A DNA stretch of 64,000 nucleotides from Isoetes taiwanensis. Its lineage: Eukaryota > Streptophyta > Lycopodiopsida > Isoetales > Isoetaceae. Positions 43,597-54,625 of the stretch are shown here, one piece after another. Numbering within the stretch: the stretch's first letter is position 1; each line of letters starts with the position of its first letter. The notes beneath the pieces are model-generated. The model was not told the origin of the DNA and searched no databases. It saw only the letters and a list, made by a program, of their open reading frames with translations. The translations under genes and the position numbers were made by a program. Location: assembly GCA_021234155.1 (NCBI GenBank), contig JAJEKV010000031.1, forward strand, positions 1,419,614 through 1,483,613. Reading direction: 5' to 3'.

Positions 43597-44062
43597 CATT
43601 TCTTTGTCCAGTCCAGTGCAAAGGCCACCTTGCGTTGCATATAAGATATTCCAGTTATGCTTGTAGCTAGAACAATGAATATTCTGAATGAACTTGTTGT
43701 TATCATAAATGCTAATCTTATCTTAACATATATAATTATTAGGGGGAGGAATCTTTGGTCCCGCAAAAGCAGGGGGCCTGCTTCTTCCTCCTTCCTCGCG
43801 ACCACCAAATAATCGACAAGCAAGCTAAATCGGGGCCTGCTTCTTCGTCGTGACCACGGAATAATCGACAAGCAGGCTAAACCGGATAAGGTTGAATTTG
43901 CAAAGCGCGTATATCCAAAGAGCGACACGCGCTTTTGGTCCGCCAACAGAGCCGAGGATGATTTTTTGCAGATGGAGACATCTGTGCAATAGTTGGCAGC
44001 TTCGGAATGGGTTGTGACGTGCATAAATAGCTTCCTTTAACTACCGGGTTGGATTCAAGGGC
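43597..44062. other. Spacer with a diverged internal duplication
   Basis: 'ggggcctgcttcttc' and 'ataatcgacaagcaa/ggctaa' occur twice (43776-43885). A 156-codon minus frame covers this and the tandem repeat but shows no family pattern. Confidence 0.35.
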
Positions 44063-44127
44063 GAAGAAGAAGAAGAAGAAGAAGAAGAAGAAGAAGAAGA
44101 AGAAGAAGAAGAAGAAGAAGAAGAAGA
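44063..44127. repeat. (GAA)n microsatellite
   Basis: About 21 uninterrupted units. Confidence 0.92.
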
Positions 44128-44689
44128 GATTTTAACGTCACGCCACAAGGCAGCGTCCTATCGGACATGTGACACTTTACAACACACCCAGATGGGTCCT
44201 GCCCCCACCACTTTACATTGCTGAAGTGGGTCCTTCCCCCACCAACTTTACATTGCCTCTGGCTTCAAAACATAGGCAAACAAACTGAAGTCTCTCATGG
44301 ATATCATTTTTACCTGTTTTTACATACACTGACATGTAAATAATTTGATATAGTAAGCTTTTGCCTATGGCTGTCGAACCAATGGTCTAATGGCGCGTCG
44401 TGGTATTCTCCAGGCATGCAAGCCTGCAAGGCAGTTCAGGTAAACCTCCAACAATCTCTTATGAGTTTGTCCTAGCTCACGCAAGTTGCTATTTATGTTC
44501 TAAATGTGATGTATTTAAACGCATTGTTCATGTCATACCATTCTGATGACCAGTGATCAATGTTATAATCACTGCTTCTGTGATATGATTACAATCAAAT
44601 GCTTCAAAAGAAGCAACTTCCACATGTAGAAGTACCAAAGGGACATATTTTGGGGCAGCCGGAACTTTGTTACGGTGCTAAGGCAAAAC
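44128..44689. other. Possible intronic or intergenic DNA
   Basis: 'gtcctgcccccaccactttacattg' is duplicated in diverged form at about 44194-44255. No exon is recognised. Confidence 0.25.
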
Positions 44690-46300
44690 GAGTTGGGAGA
44701 TGCAATCGAGGTCAAGAAGATTCAAGGCCATATTTCCAAATAATCTGCAGCCTTCATCATTCCACCCTGAATCTTTTGAAAATCTCTGATAGTGTGCATA
44801 ATGCTGGTCCAAATGTGTGAAGTGGTAAATTATTGAGTGGTTTAGCATGTCTTACATAGTTATATAGTGCTGTTTTTCTGCTGGATGTTGAGTGAATCTG
44901 ATCGTTTATAGATTACTCCATCCTTTGAATCAGAACCATTCCACCAACTTAGCTTGTGCCTCAGTTGCTCCCTATGTTCCTATATGTTCTTCTGTAAGGA
45001 AAAAAGCAACATAATGTAGGGAAGTATTGGGCACTCCTTCTGAAGGAGATGTCTGTAAATGCAGCTCTGCAGATAGAGTCTCTATTGGTTTATTGTCTAT
45101 ATCTTATTCCTGAACTTGAATGGCTGCTATTCTGAAGGCATGCTGCTTCAAGAGAAGGAAGTTTTGTTGGCATTAAGTTTTTGAATCTTAGAGCTTTCAT
45201 GAAAAAAGCAACGTTTTACATTTTCATGCGTCCTCAAACATGAATATAGCCCTCATTTTAAAGCTGCTTTACAGTCTTTTGTTGGTTCCTCTTTTTCTCC
45301 TTTCTTTCCTAAGTTTTGCTAACAATAAAGAGCTAATTTATGCTTTAATGAATTTCTCTTTTGGACTTCTTGATCCCACTATGTATTTCTCCTTAGTATA
45401 CTAGAAATTCTGCTGGCATTATCGGTGAGCAGAAATATGGGTTCATAGAATTGTTCTAAGTAGGAATTGTTAAACCCAGATTGTCGTCTTCTACGAGTTG
45501 GGAGATCCAATCGAGGTGAAGAAGATTCAAGGCCATATTTCCAAATAATCTGCAGCCTTCATCATTCCACCCTGAATCTTTTGAAAATCTCTGATAGTGT
45601 GCATAATGCTGGTCCAAATGTGTGAAGTGGTAAATTATTGAGTGGTTTAGCATGTCTTACATAGTTATATAGTGCTGTTTTTCTGCTGGATGTTGAGTGA
45701 ATCTGATCGTTTATAGAGCATTACTCCATCCTTTGAATCAGAACCATTCCACCAACTTAGCTTGTGCCTCAGTTGCTCCCTATGTTCCTATATGTTCTTC
45801 TGTAAGGAAAAAAACAACATAATGTAGGGAAGTATTGGGCACTCCTTCTGAAGGAGATGTGCGTAAATGCACTCTGCTGCAGATAGAGTCTCTATTGGTT
45901 TATTGTCTATATCTTATTCCCCGAACTTGAATGGTCAAGCTATTACGAAGGCATGTTTGCTTCAAGAAAAGGAAGTTTTGTTGGCATTAAGTTTTTGAAT
46001 CTTAGAGCTTTCATGAAAAAAGCAACGTTTTACATTTTCATGCGTCCTCAAACATGAATATAGCCCTCATTTTAAAGCTGCTTTACAGTCTTTTGTTGGT
46101 TCCTCTTTTTCTCCTTTCTTTCCTAAGTTTTGCTAACAATAAAGAGCTAATTTATGCTTTAATGAATTTCTCTTTTGGACTTCTTGATCCCACTATGTAT
46201 TTCTCCTTAGTATACTAGAAATTCTGCTGGCATTATCGGTGAGCAGAAATATGGGTTCATAGAATTGTTCTAAGTAGGAATTGTTAAACCCAGATTGTCG
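44690..46300. repeat. Tandem duplication of about 804 bp
   Basis: 44690-45493 and 45494-46300 are copies, starting at 'gagttgggagat' and ending at 'ccagattgtcgtcttcta'. They are nearly identical except for clustered indels at CTG/CAG words ('gtctgtaa/gtgcgtaa', 'cctgaac/ccccgaac', 'ggctgctattctgaagg/ggtcaagctattacgaagg'). No coding content is recognised, so it may be an intron of the following gene. Confidence 0.85.
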
Positions 46301-46344
46301 TCTTCTATTGCTTGAATGATAACAGTACATGAATTGTTTTGCAG

Positions 46345-46527
46345 GTGACTTCTCCTGATGAAAGATTCATTATTATAGCCGATATTGACTTCAAGATTCG
46401 GATATATGTCATTGGATGTTCTGTTGTCTCTTATTTTCGTAGTTACAATTTTTTTTGTGCATGGGCCTTTTACAGATCAGTGTTCTTCCTAAAAGACCAA
46501 CATCAGGAGCTGTGACAATTGCCAGCT
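46345..46527 (+). pseudogene. TRM82/WDR4-like exons (tRNA m7G methyltransferase non-catalytic subunit)
   Basis: After an acceptor (gcag), 46345-46400 reads VTSPDERFIIIADIDFKIR. After an intron of about 75 bases with a damaged donor (ggatat for ggtat), 46476-46527 reads ISVLPKRPTSGAVTIAS, then a donor (gtaag). Together this resembles the WD-repeat word 'SPDG.FI..ADRDFKIR.SVLPK.P..GA..I.S' of TRM82/WDR4, which with the catalytic partner makes m7G46 in tRNA. No other exon of the gene was recognised. Match by eye; other WD proteins are possible. Confidence 0.45.
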
Positions 46528-47752
46528 GTAAGTGCATAAATTAAAAATGACCTGTTAAAGGAATAATTACGATCTTTAGTAGTAGAAACAACTATTAGGT
46601 TGTTTTCCTCTACTTTAACATCTTGTGTCTTTGAGATCGTCTTTATCATCATTCATGCACCTTGGTGTTATTCTGACATACAATGCTCGATGTAGCTTTG
46701 TCTCTTGCCTTGCATTTATAGGAAGTTATTTGGGCATATCACTCCTCATCTCTGTTTGACTTGTGTCACTTCCACCTTAGCGAGATAAAGTCTGGCTTTC
46801 ATATAGGAAGATAATTTGGCTTATGACTTGATGCTGCTTACCAAACAATGTACATTTTGCAATAAGCAACAACAGAAGTGCCAAAGGGCACTATTTAAAT
46901 CTTTATGCATGTGCGTTCCTGTTCTTCAATTAGTTTAATTAGTTTTGATGTGGCAAACATTCATTCCGCCTGCTAAATCCACGAGATTCATACTTCCGAA
47001 TTATCCATATTAAAACCACAACAAATGCAAGAACTTCCAAAACACAAAGTAGGAATGGCCATTCGAAGACCATAGCCTAACTTTGACCGGAGCTCATGTT
47101 CTCTATGGCACGGCCTCCGTGAGTAGTGTATAGTCCATGTTTATGTTATATGATATATGAAAGATAACCATCCTGTTACGAAACCATGGCTATTTTATTC
47201 TAAATATTCCTTTCTCAACTTAATTAAAGCTTTATTAAATGTTATCATAATGCTAGGGAAATATTCCTCCAATTTTCCCAATCTAGACGATGATTAAATT
47301 TGGATACATAGATCCTGTTCTGGATGTTTCCCAAATCTAACGTAATCGTGTACAACGAATAGCACTATGATGTGGAAATGTTAATTGTGAATATAAAGAA
47401 ATTTAAAACATATGGTTGTTATCCCTTTACACTAATGGGAAGTTTTATGAGGTTAAGGTTGTGTTACCATGTCCGAGTCTATCTAAGCTAAACACCTTAC
47501 GTTAGCATCAATATAATTGTTTAATATCGATTGGATGAGATAGCAACGATGGCTCTGACATGTCAATTTCTTCCATTTGTACAAGTTTTATTTTTGCTCA
47601 TTGATAATGTGATGCCTCTAAAGTGACGGAAAGAGATGAGAGATAGAAAGTAGGAGAAATGTATAGGAAACATTGCGAATGAGAAACAACAAACAACACA
47701 GGTAAGTCCCTTTACATATGAGATTGTTACATTAACTAGCATACATAATCCA
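46528..47752. other. Intergenic or intronic DNA left of the Helitron
   Basis: AT-rich, no gene recognised. The 5' end of the Helitron (expected TC) must lie in or near this stretch but cannot be fixed. Confidence 0.3.
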
Positions 47753-50213
47753 ATGCCTACTAGAGAGTGGTATTCGAACTTAAGTGAAGAAGGTAGGGAG
47801 AGAATACGTCGAAGAGAAAGAGAGCGTTATGCAGCTCGATCCGAAGAAGAACGTGAAAGAGCATTACGAAGAAGAAGAGAACGCTATGCATATAGACGAG
47901 AGTTGTCTAGGCAACGAATTGATAGGAGCACAGAGTCTACTTGCTTAGATACACCAATAATAGATGCAAATATGACTGACGTAAATAACTTGCAATCACA
48001 AGTTGCTGGCCCAAGCAAATTACCTGATCAAGCAAGCCCTACACCGGGAGGAGTCGGGAGGAATCTTCCAAGATCGGCGAAAGCTGGGTGTTTCACCGCC
48101 CGGCAAAGACAAACCGCCTCGGTGGAACAACCCACAACACCGTATAGCCCCAAAGAAAGCGTGAGAGATTAGTGGATGTTGCAAGGAAACATCGACATAG
48201 TTTATGTTCAAGCTGCATCCATGGTAGACATGTGCTCGCTTGACCAAATGATCCGCAGCACAAGTAGTTTACCCATTGGCGCCTTTCGAATATAATGATA
48301 TTCTTGGTTCCATAACGGAATCGAATGAAAGAGTTGAGAGCTCAGATCAACGAGATCTAACACATTGGCGTGCATGTGCACGACGTATGAACTTGGCAAT
48401 GAATAGAACTTACGTAATGTGCACATGGAATAAGAGGTGCACATATTGTCAAATCTTGCTGCTTAACATTGAGGAAAATGGTTTTTGTTGTAATAATGGA
48501 AGATGGTTACTTCCACCGTTACCACCTTTGCCTACAGTATTAATTAATTTGTACAACACACCTGGTTTTGGTCAAGGTAGCGGCTGACGAATAAACAAGT
48601 TGTTCTGCTTTTGATTATACTTGGTGTTGATGGCAGCTTTGTGAACTTAGATTTTCCATCCTCCGTTGCGATCACGGGTCGTACATATCATAGATTACTC
48701 CCTACAGCAGATGTTGGGAATCCTATACATTGGTATGTCTATGATGAATCGCAACGTTACATACATGCACGTAATCAAAGAGTGCCATTCCAATGGATTG
48801 CGACAGTTGGATCGGCTCTTAACCAATTAAACCCATTCATACGACACCTTCGAACTATGGGAAGTATGGATATGCCATCGGCATACATAACAATAGAAGG
48901 AGCTGTTGCTATTAATGAAATTGCATCTATTGCCGAGGTCAACAATACAATGAACATCCGACCTCGCATTCTTGGATTCTCGGGTTGAAACCAAGGAGAA
49001 CCGACCTTCATAAATATCCTTGATCCCATGTATGAACCACTTCAATACCCTTTGTTCTTTCCCCATGGCACATTAGGATGGGGGCTTGGAAATGAGCACA
49101 ACTTGACGCAATTGCAATGGTATAGGACAAGGTTATTACATGAAGATCGGTTCTTGCAGTTAGGTCGACTCTGCGGAGAATACCTAGTAGATATGTATTC
49201 GAGAGTTGAGGATGCGCGTCTGAATTATTTTAAAACAACGGCGTTCCGCAATAGAAGAATACAATATGATGAGGATTATTCCGAACACGATAACGATGAT
49301 GAAAATGACATTATCTTACCTGCATCATTCTTGGGTTGTAAAAGATGGTGTTCGGTACAAGTAGCAGACGCACTAGCACTCTCAAGGGCAAAAGGTCGTC
49401 CTACCTTATTTATTACGATGACGACAAACACAGATTGGCCCGAGATACGAACTGCACTTAGGCCAGGACAAAATGCATCCGATGCTCCTATGATCATAGT
49501 TCGGTGTTTCCACGGTAGACTACAACGACTAAAAGAATTGCTACGAAAGTTCTTTCAACGTATATCATATATGATTCCAGAAACGAGGATTGCCCCATGC
49601 TCACCTTGTGCTACGCACAGAACCTGATATACCGATCGATTGTATCGATGAGATCATTTCTGCTGAGCTGCCATCGGATCCGGTGCTTCGAGCACAAGTA
49701 CAAAAGTTCATGATTCATAGGCACACAGAGAGATGTTCTTCTAACAATTCTTCCTGCTGTTACAACTTCCCAAAGCCCGTGAATCCCACGACATATCTTG
49801 ATTCGAGAGGTTATGTACAATATAGAAGAAGAAGTGCAGATGATATGTGGGTGGTGCCGTACAATGCGTTCTTGCTTCACGAACTAGATTGCCATATCAC
49901 CGTGGACGTTGCATCTACTGTGCACGTCTTTTCCTATCTCTATGGTTATATATATAAAGGGTTCGATAGTGCCAACGTTCGAGTAGCACAAGATAATGAG
50001 TCTGCAGGTCAATCTTCATCAATAAATAGTCAACCAACTCAACACATGTCGTGTACCTCGTTAGCAAATGGAGGGCAAGGAATAGAAACGTCTAAACATT
50101 CTTTCGAAAATATATCATCGGATAAACCTACTAAACCAAATGCTACGAACGAAATACGGGACTACGTTAATGGATCGGTATCATCCGCGCCATGGAGGCA
50201 TCGTGGAGAATAA
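47753..50213 (+). pseudogene. Helitron Rep (N-terminal and HUH nuclease part)
   Basis: It begins with the Arg/Glu/Tyr repeat typical of many plant Helitron proteins (RRERERYAARSEEERERALR). Then come QRYIHARNQRVPFQWIATVG-like words, PLQYPLFFPHGTLGWG and LQLGRLCGEYLVDMYSRVED. The Rep core follows: GRPTLFITMTTNTDWPEI, FHGRLQRLKELLRKFF, PHAHLVLRTEPD (HUH motif H-A-H) and YLYGYIYKGFD with the Tyr pair. Frames change near 48172, 48590, 48990 and 49600. Function in active copies: nicking and rolling-circle transfer of single-stranded DNA. Confidence 0.88.
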
Positions 50214-50429
50214 TGTCCTATCATATAACACATAAATCGCCATCCGCCGATGTCTCCCACTTTGCCCTACGGTTACCAAATACAAACTCGCTCTAGGATC
50301 ACTATTTTTCACGGCCACTAGATTCCGAAGTTCGATTCTCTCACGATATCCAATATCATGAACAAGACACATTAATTCCATATAATGGGACATCTATCTT
50401 GCAACATGGTGAGTATCTAGAGCAAGAGC

Positions 50430-52358
50430 CGACCGGATACGCGAAAACATTGTCAAGAAGAGATCTATGCAACCGATTATATGTAGAGTACGTTTATTAT
50501 TACCTCGGGTTGGTGAAGCATTTTATTTAAGGCAAATCCTATTACATCGGCCTGTAAGAACATGGGATGAAATCAAAATCGTAAATAATTTGGAACATGA
50601 AACTTATCGACAAGCTGCAGAGGCACATGGACTACTTGCAAAGCAAGGTAACGAGGCAACGCCGATTATGGAAGAAGCAACGTCGTTGTCTCTAAGTCCC
50701 ACACAACTACGATTTTTATTTGCAATGGTCTTACTTGATCAAGCGCCAGCACTCGAGATATGGAGTAGATTCCGAGTACCGATGAGCATTGACTTGCTAG
50801 ACCAATACTCGAATGATGAAACAGTTGCATTTAACGAATCACTCCACCTAATCAATAATATATTGACTCAGCATGGCACTAACATCGTAGCTTTCGGATT
50901 ACAATTGCACGCTCGTCTCGTAAGAGATGTAATGCATGAGTTATTTACATTTCCCGATCATGAAGCTTATTTAGAAGCTGTAGCAGAGATGTCGAACACA
51001 ATGAACACTAATCAATTAGAGGTGTATACTTATATACGAGACGAGATAAAACAGATACAGAGCAAGCAACCAATATTTGTAAATGGCAAGGCTGGTACAG
51101 GAAAAACGCTTTGTTCTCAATTGTATATGTTTATTAATACGGAACAAGAACATAGTGCTTCCATGCGAATAACAAAGACTTGCAGCTCTTCAATACCCAG
51201 GGGGTCGAACTGCTCACTCGCTTTTTCAAATACCAGTTGTAGAAAAAAATGTAGGCCTGCATTCATTATTAGAACGGGATTCGTGAGTTCGCCGAACTTC
51301 TTATTGCAAAGAAAAGCGATAATTTGGGATGAATTCCCAATGGCTAATAAAGCAGTTATAGAGAGTGTACACAACCTGTTGCAACATTTGTGTAAAAACA
51401 GTTCTCCCTTTGGAGCAAAACACTTCATAGCTTCTGGAGATTTCAGGCAAGTAGCACCTGTCGTTAAGGGTGGTAAACCGCAGCTCCAATGCGTCCCATA
51501 AAATCATCTCCATTATGGCAAACATTTCACGTTCTAAAATTGGAACAAAACCAAGACGAAATGCGGGTGATCCCGAAAGCTAATGCAAGACGTTGATAAC
51601 ATAGGAGAAAACTGGGCAAAGAATCGACGGTTTCATTGGACATATTTAACACAACTACCAAAATTGCGTACATTTGAAGACTTCCCTCAGATCCGGGTCG
51701 ACATCTTGAAGAATCCAAGCCAATGTGAGAAGCGAGCATTCCCGCTTCCTATCAACAAGCACGCCAAAGATTTCAACGAAATGCAGCTAGATAAAGTGTG
51801 CAACAGAAGTAAGAAATATTATAGCCACGATCACATCAGTGAATAGGATGAAATCATATATGACCACCCTGATTTTTTGAACAATTTCACGCATTCTGGC
51901 ATCCCCGAACACGAACTGAATCTTAAAGTAGGAGCAATATGCCACGTTATGAAACGTCTTGACACGGAAAAAGGTCTGGTAAAGAATGCAATAGTCATGA
52001 TCACATCAATGCATGATAAGTTCGTAATGGTAAAAGTCCTAGGGTCAACAGCGCGTTCAAATGATTGCACATATCCTATTTCGAGAACTGACTTCTTTTA
52101 CCAACCAGAAAATAGACCATGGACCATCCACAGACGCCAGCTACCATTACGACTAGCATATTCCACCACCTTCAATAGCTGCCAAGGATTAACGTTGGAC
52201 CGTGTTGTCCTTGATTTACGTACAAATGTCTTTGCACACGGTTAATTATACACGGCCCTCACGCGCATACGAAAGAGGGAAGATGTACTCATCCTCCTAT
52301 CTCCGGATAACACAACAAAACATACCGCAAATGTCGTCTACAAAGAATTACTTTGCTA
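50430..52358 (+). pseudogene. Helitron Pif1-like helicase part
   Basis: The 344-codon frame 50467-51501 carries FYLRQILLHRPVRTWDEIK, IFVNGKAGTGKT (Walker A), IIWDEFPMANKAVIESV (Walker B, motif II) and SGDFRQVAPVVKGG (motif III). The frame 51877-52245 carries HVMKRLDTEKGLVKNAIVMI, FYQPENRPWTIHRRQLPLRL and FNSCQGLTLDRVVLDL (motif VI). It is followed across a break by LYTALTRIRKREDVLIL near 52245-52305. It is a 5'-3' DNA helicase in active elements. Broken near 51500 and 52245. Confidence 0.88.
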
Positions 52359-52365
52359 GCTAGCC

Positions 52366-52790
52366 AAGTTTTTTTTAATTATCACGTCATATATCCAGGT
52401 GCTTGCAATTTCTTCAATTCTCTTTTACAAAGGTACATTTGCCTAAATCCTTTTCTATGTTAATGTGAATCTTCTTTTCCCTAACCATTAATTAAGTAGG
52501 TACAGATGACTTCTTCAACGTTATTCGAATATAAGGTACATCAAGAAAAGAAAAGAAAAAAAAAAAAAACTCCCTTATGCAAGAGGTAATATATACTAAA
52601 GGACTCGTTTGCTAACAAGCTAGTTTTTTCGTGACGATCACATATGCAGATGCTTGCAACTTCTTCATGTCTCTTATACAGAAGTATGTTTTCTCAATCA
52701 TTTTCTCTGCTAACGCCTGTTTTCTTCAACCACTAATTAGGCAGGTACAAACGACTTCTTCAACGTTATTTGGATAAGGTATGGCCCAAA
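52366..52790. repeat. Diverged tandem duplication, offset 242 bp
   Basis: 'tagtttttt...atcaca/gtcatat.t.cagatgcttgcaa' to 'gacttcttcaacgttatt' occurs at 52366-52555 and 52608-52790. It lies just after the helicase end. Confidence 0.75.
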
Positions 52791-52876
52791 AAAAAAAAAA
52801 AAATCTCCATTCTGTGATAGATAGATAATGTGCTATCTGATCACCATTGCATTCACATCACTCATTTTTTAATAAA

Positions 52877-53220
52877 TAACATCGCCATGCCAGTCTAGTG
52901 GTCAAGCTATTGGTAATGGGTGACCCCCATCCAAAGCCCAAAACCCATACGGGACATTGGATGTAAAAAATAAGATAAATGAAAAGAGCATTCAATAAAC
53001 AACATCGCCATGCCAAAATTAGTGGTCAAGCTATTGGTAATGGGTGACCCCATCCAAAGCCCAAAACCCGATTTGTCATTGGATGTAAAAAATAAGATCA
53101 GTTAAATCAAAAGAACATCCATCGCGATGACAGTTTAGTGGTCAAGCTATTGTTAATGGTTGACCCCATCCAATGCCCAAAACCCGCTGACTGTCATCGG
53201 ATGCAAAAATAAAATAAAAT
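52877..53220. repeat. Three tandem copies of a ~110-bp SINE-like unit
   Basis: Each copy has 'tagtggtcaagctattg' then 'atgggtgaccccatccaa' and 'gcccaaaacccg', and ends in 'ggatgtaaaaaataaga', at about 52877, 53000 and 53121. The first word resembles a Pol III A box (tRNA-derived). No clear B box lies within the unit. Confidence 0.65.
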
Positions 53221-53252
53221 AAATAATGACAATGGTAATAATTGTGAATCCC

Positions 53253-53335
53253 ATGGTAGTCGGTTATAGCACCTATCTATCATACGGGCACAAAACAAAT
53301 GGCAATTGTGCAGGTTCAACTCCTGCATGTTATTT
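53253..53335 (+). other. tRNA-like stretch with a B box
   Basis: 'gtcggttatagcacc' is followed about 50 bases on by 'gcaggttcaactcctgc', a hairpin with a B-box-like loop as in a tRNA T-arm. A full cloverleaf could not be folded by eye, so a tRNA pseudogene or SINE head is possible. Confidence 0.3.
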
Positions 53336-53416
53336 CACATTCAAAGGTTGTCCAGAATTGAGAACTATTTGACTTGGCACAAAAATTCTTTTTAGAGTAG
53401 GTTGGAGGAGAAATGT

Positions 53417-53462
53417 TCGCGGCGGCCGTAAGGCCGCCGCGATAAATTTCTTGTATAAATAA
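53417..53462. repeat. GC-rich palindrome CGCGGCGGCC/GGCCGCCGCG
   Basis: Ten-base inverted arms around GTAA (53418-53441), followed by 'ataaatttcttgta'. The inverse of this arm plus flank occurs in the tandem repeat at 43502-43596. Confidence 0.85.
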
Positions 53463-53810
53463 TTTCTGTGAGAGTCTCCTTGTAATAGTCAGGGAAAATC
53501 TACAGGCTTCTCATAAGCCATTGGAAAATTTATTGTCTAGAGCCCTTCGTGTGACGAGCCTGCCGAGCAAAGCAAACTATGAAGAAAGCAAAAGATTTCA
53601 GGAAAGGCTTTGGAAAAAAAATGCCGCGAGGAAAGCTGCAGGTGCAAAGATGAAGCTCAAGTGAAGCTCAAGTGGCAAAGATGAGAGACCATTATTTCCA
53701 GCAGTATCCGAAGTTGTATAATTGCGGCTGATTTTTCTTATAGAAGAGAACCTCATTAGAAGTGCCTGTTAAGAGGTTTTCACGTAATCCAAAAAAACTT
53801 GCATTCAAAT

Positions 53811-54625
53811 CTACCTGCAGCGATCGAAGAATGTGCGTTTCATGGCCCTGCAAATCCCTTGCAAATTAGGGTCTACGGCAGGATCAGGTTTTCCAGTTTT
53901 TTGAAAATTGTAGCGCCTAGGAAGAACATTTGCACAGCCAATGGTATGTGATCCAGAAAGAACTAACATATCTTTTGAAGATAAGCCCTTGTTCCCAAAT
54001 TTGGTTATGAGTTCTGATAGAGTAGAATTTGGTGACGGAATATTTGTATTAGCTTGATTGAAGTTTGCTGTTAATGCATCTCTGCGTCCTAGAAGCACAT
54101 CATATGATGGCCCTCCCCTCTGCAGGATTTAATAAGTTACATATCCTATTTGCGATTAGAATGAAAATGAGCAGGGCTAATTAAGATTCAAGACATATTA
54201 CCGTAAATACAGAGTCCCTTTGCAAATTATGGCTATAATATCCGCACAAGATATTACTCCCGGACATTGTTGTTCCAATGCACTTTGATTTCATCTATAT
54301 ATTCATAACCTCTAAGAGAATTCTTATTTGGCCCTCGTTCTTTTCTCCTTGCATGGTTGGCGATCATCTAGAAGAACCGATGCATCACATCCCTGCCGAG
54401 AAACCAAAGCTGATTTAATTACATGCTTAATGTAATGTTGATATAAGTCAAATGCTATTTTTATCCTTACATCTACAAAACAATCATGGAAGTGCATTCT
54501 CAAGAGTGGACCGTGATATGCGAGGGTCATTAAAAATCATCCGACTCAATTGACCCCTCACTATTGATTCTCGCGGACTTTTATCATAAAACCCGGTGAT
54601 AAGTTGTGCCAAGTGTTCCATAATT
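53811..54625 (-). pseudogene. Class III peroxidase fragment, three exons
   Basis: On the minus strand exon 1 (about 54625-54475) gives ITGFYDKS, IVRGQLSRMIFNDPRI and LLRMHFHDCFV with the distal haem His. A donor follows. Exon 2 (54393-54206) gives GCDASVLLDD, NSLRGYEYIDEIK and CPGVISCADIIA. The last exon (about 54118-53811) gives GGPSYDVLLGRRDALT, FGNKGLSSKDMLVLSGSHTI with the proximal His, then YNFQKTGKPDPAVDPNL. One-base indels break exons 1 and 2. No signal peptide and no full C-terminus are found, so it is shorter than the usual 320-350 residues. Secreted cell-wall oxidoreductase family. Confidence 0.85.

Larger units (their letters stand above)
47753..52358 (+). mobile_element. Helitron (Rep-helicase), decayed
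   Basis: The Rep part and a Pif1-like helicase lie in one direction over 4.6 kb, the standard plant Helitron protein of about 1400-1500 residues. I could not confirm a TC start, and only a CTAG word near 52359-52366 suggests a 3' end (expected hairpin plus CTRR). Boundaries are therefore those of the coding part. Confidence 0.85.

Noticed and set aside
43554-44024. 156-codon minus-strand frame
   Set aside because: It spans tandem repeats and a diverged duplication, with no motif and no splice or promoter support.
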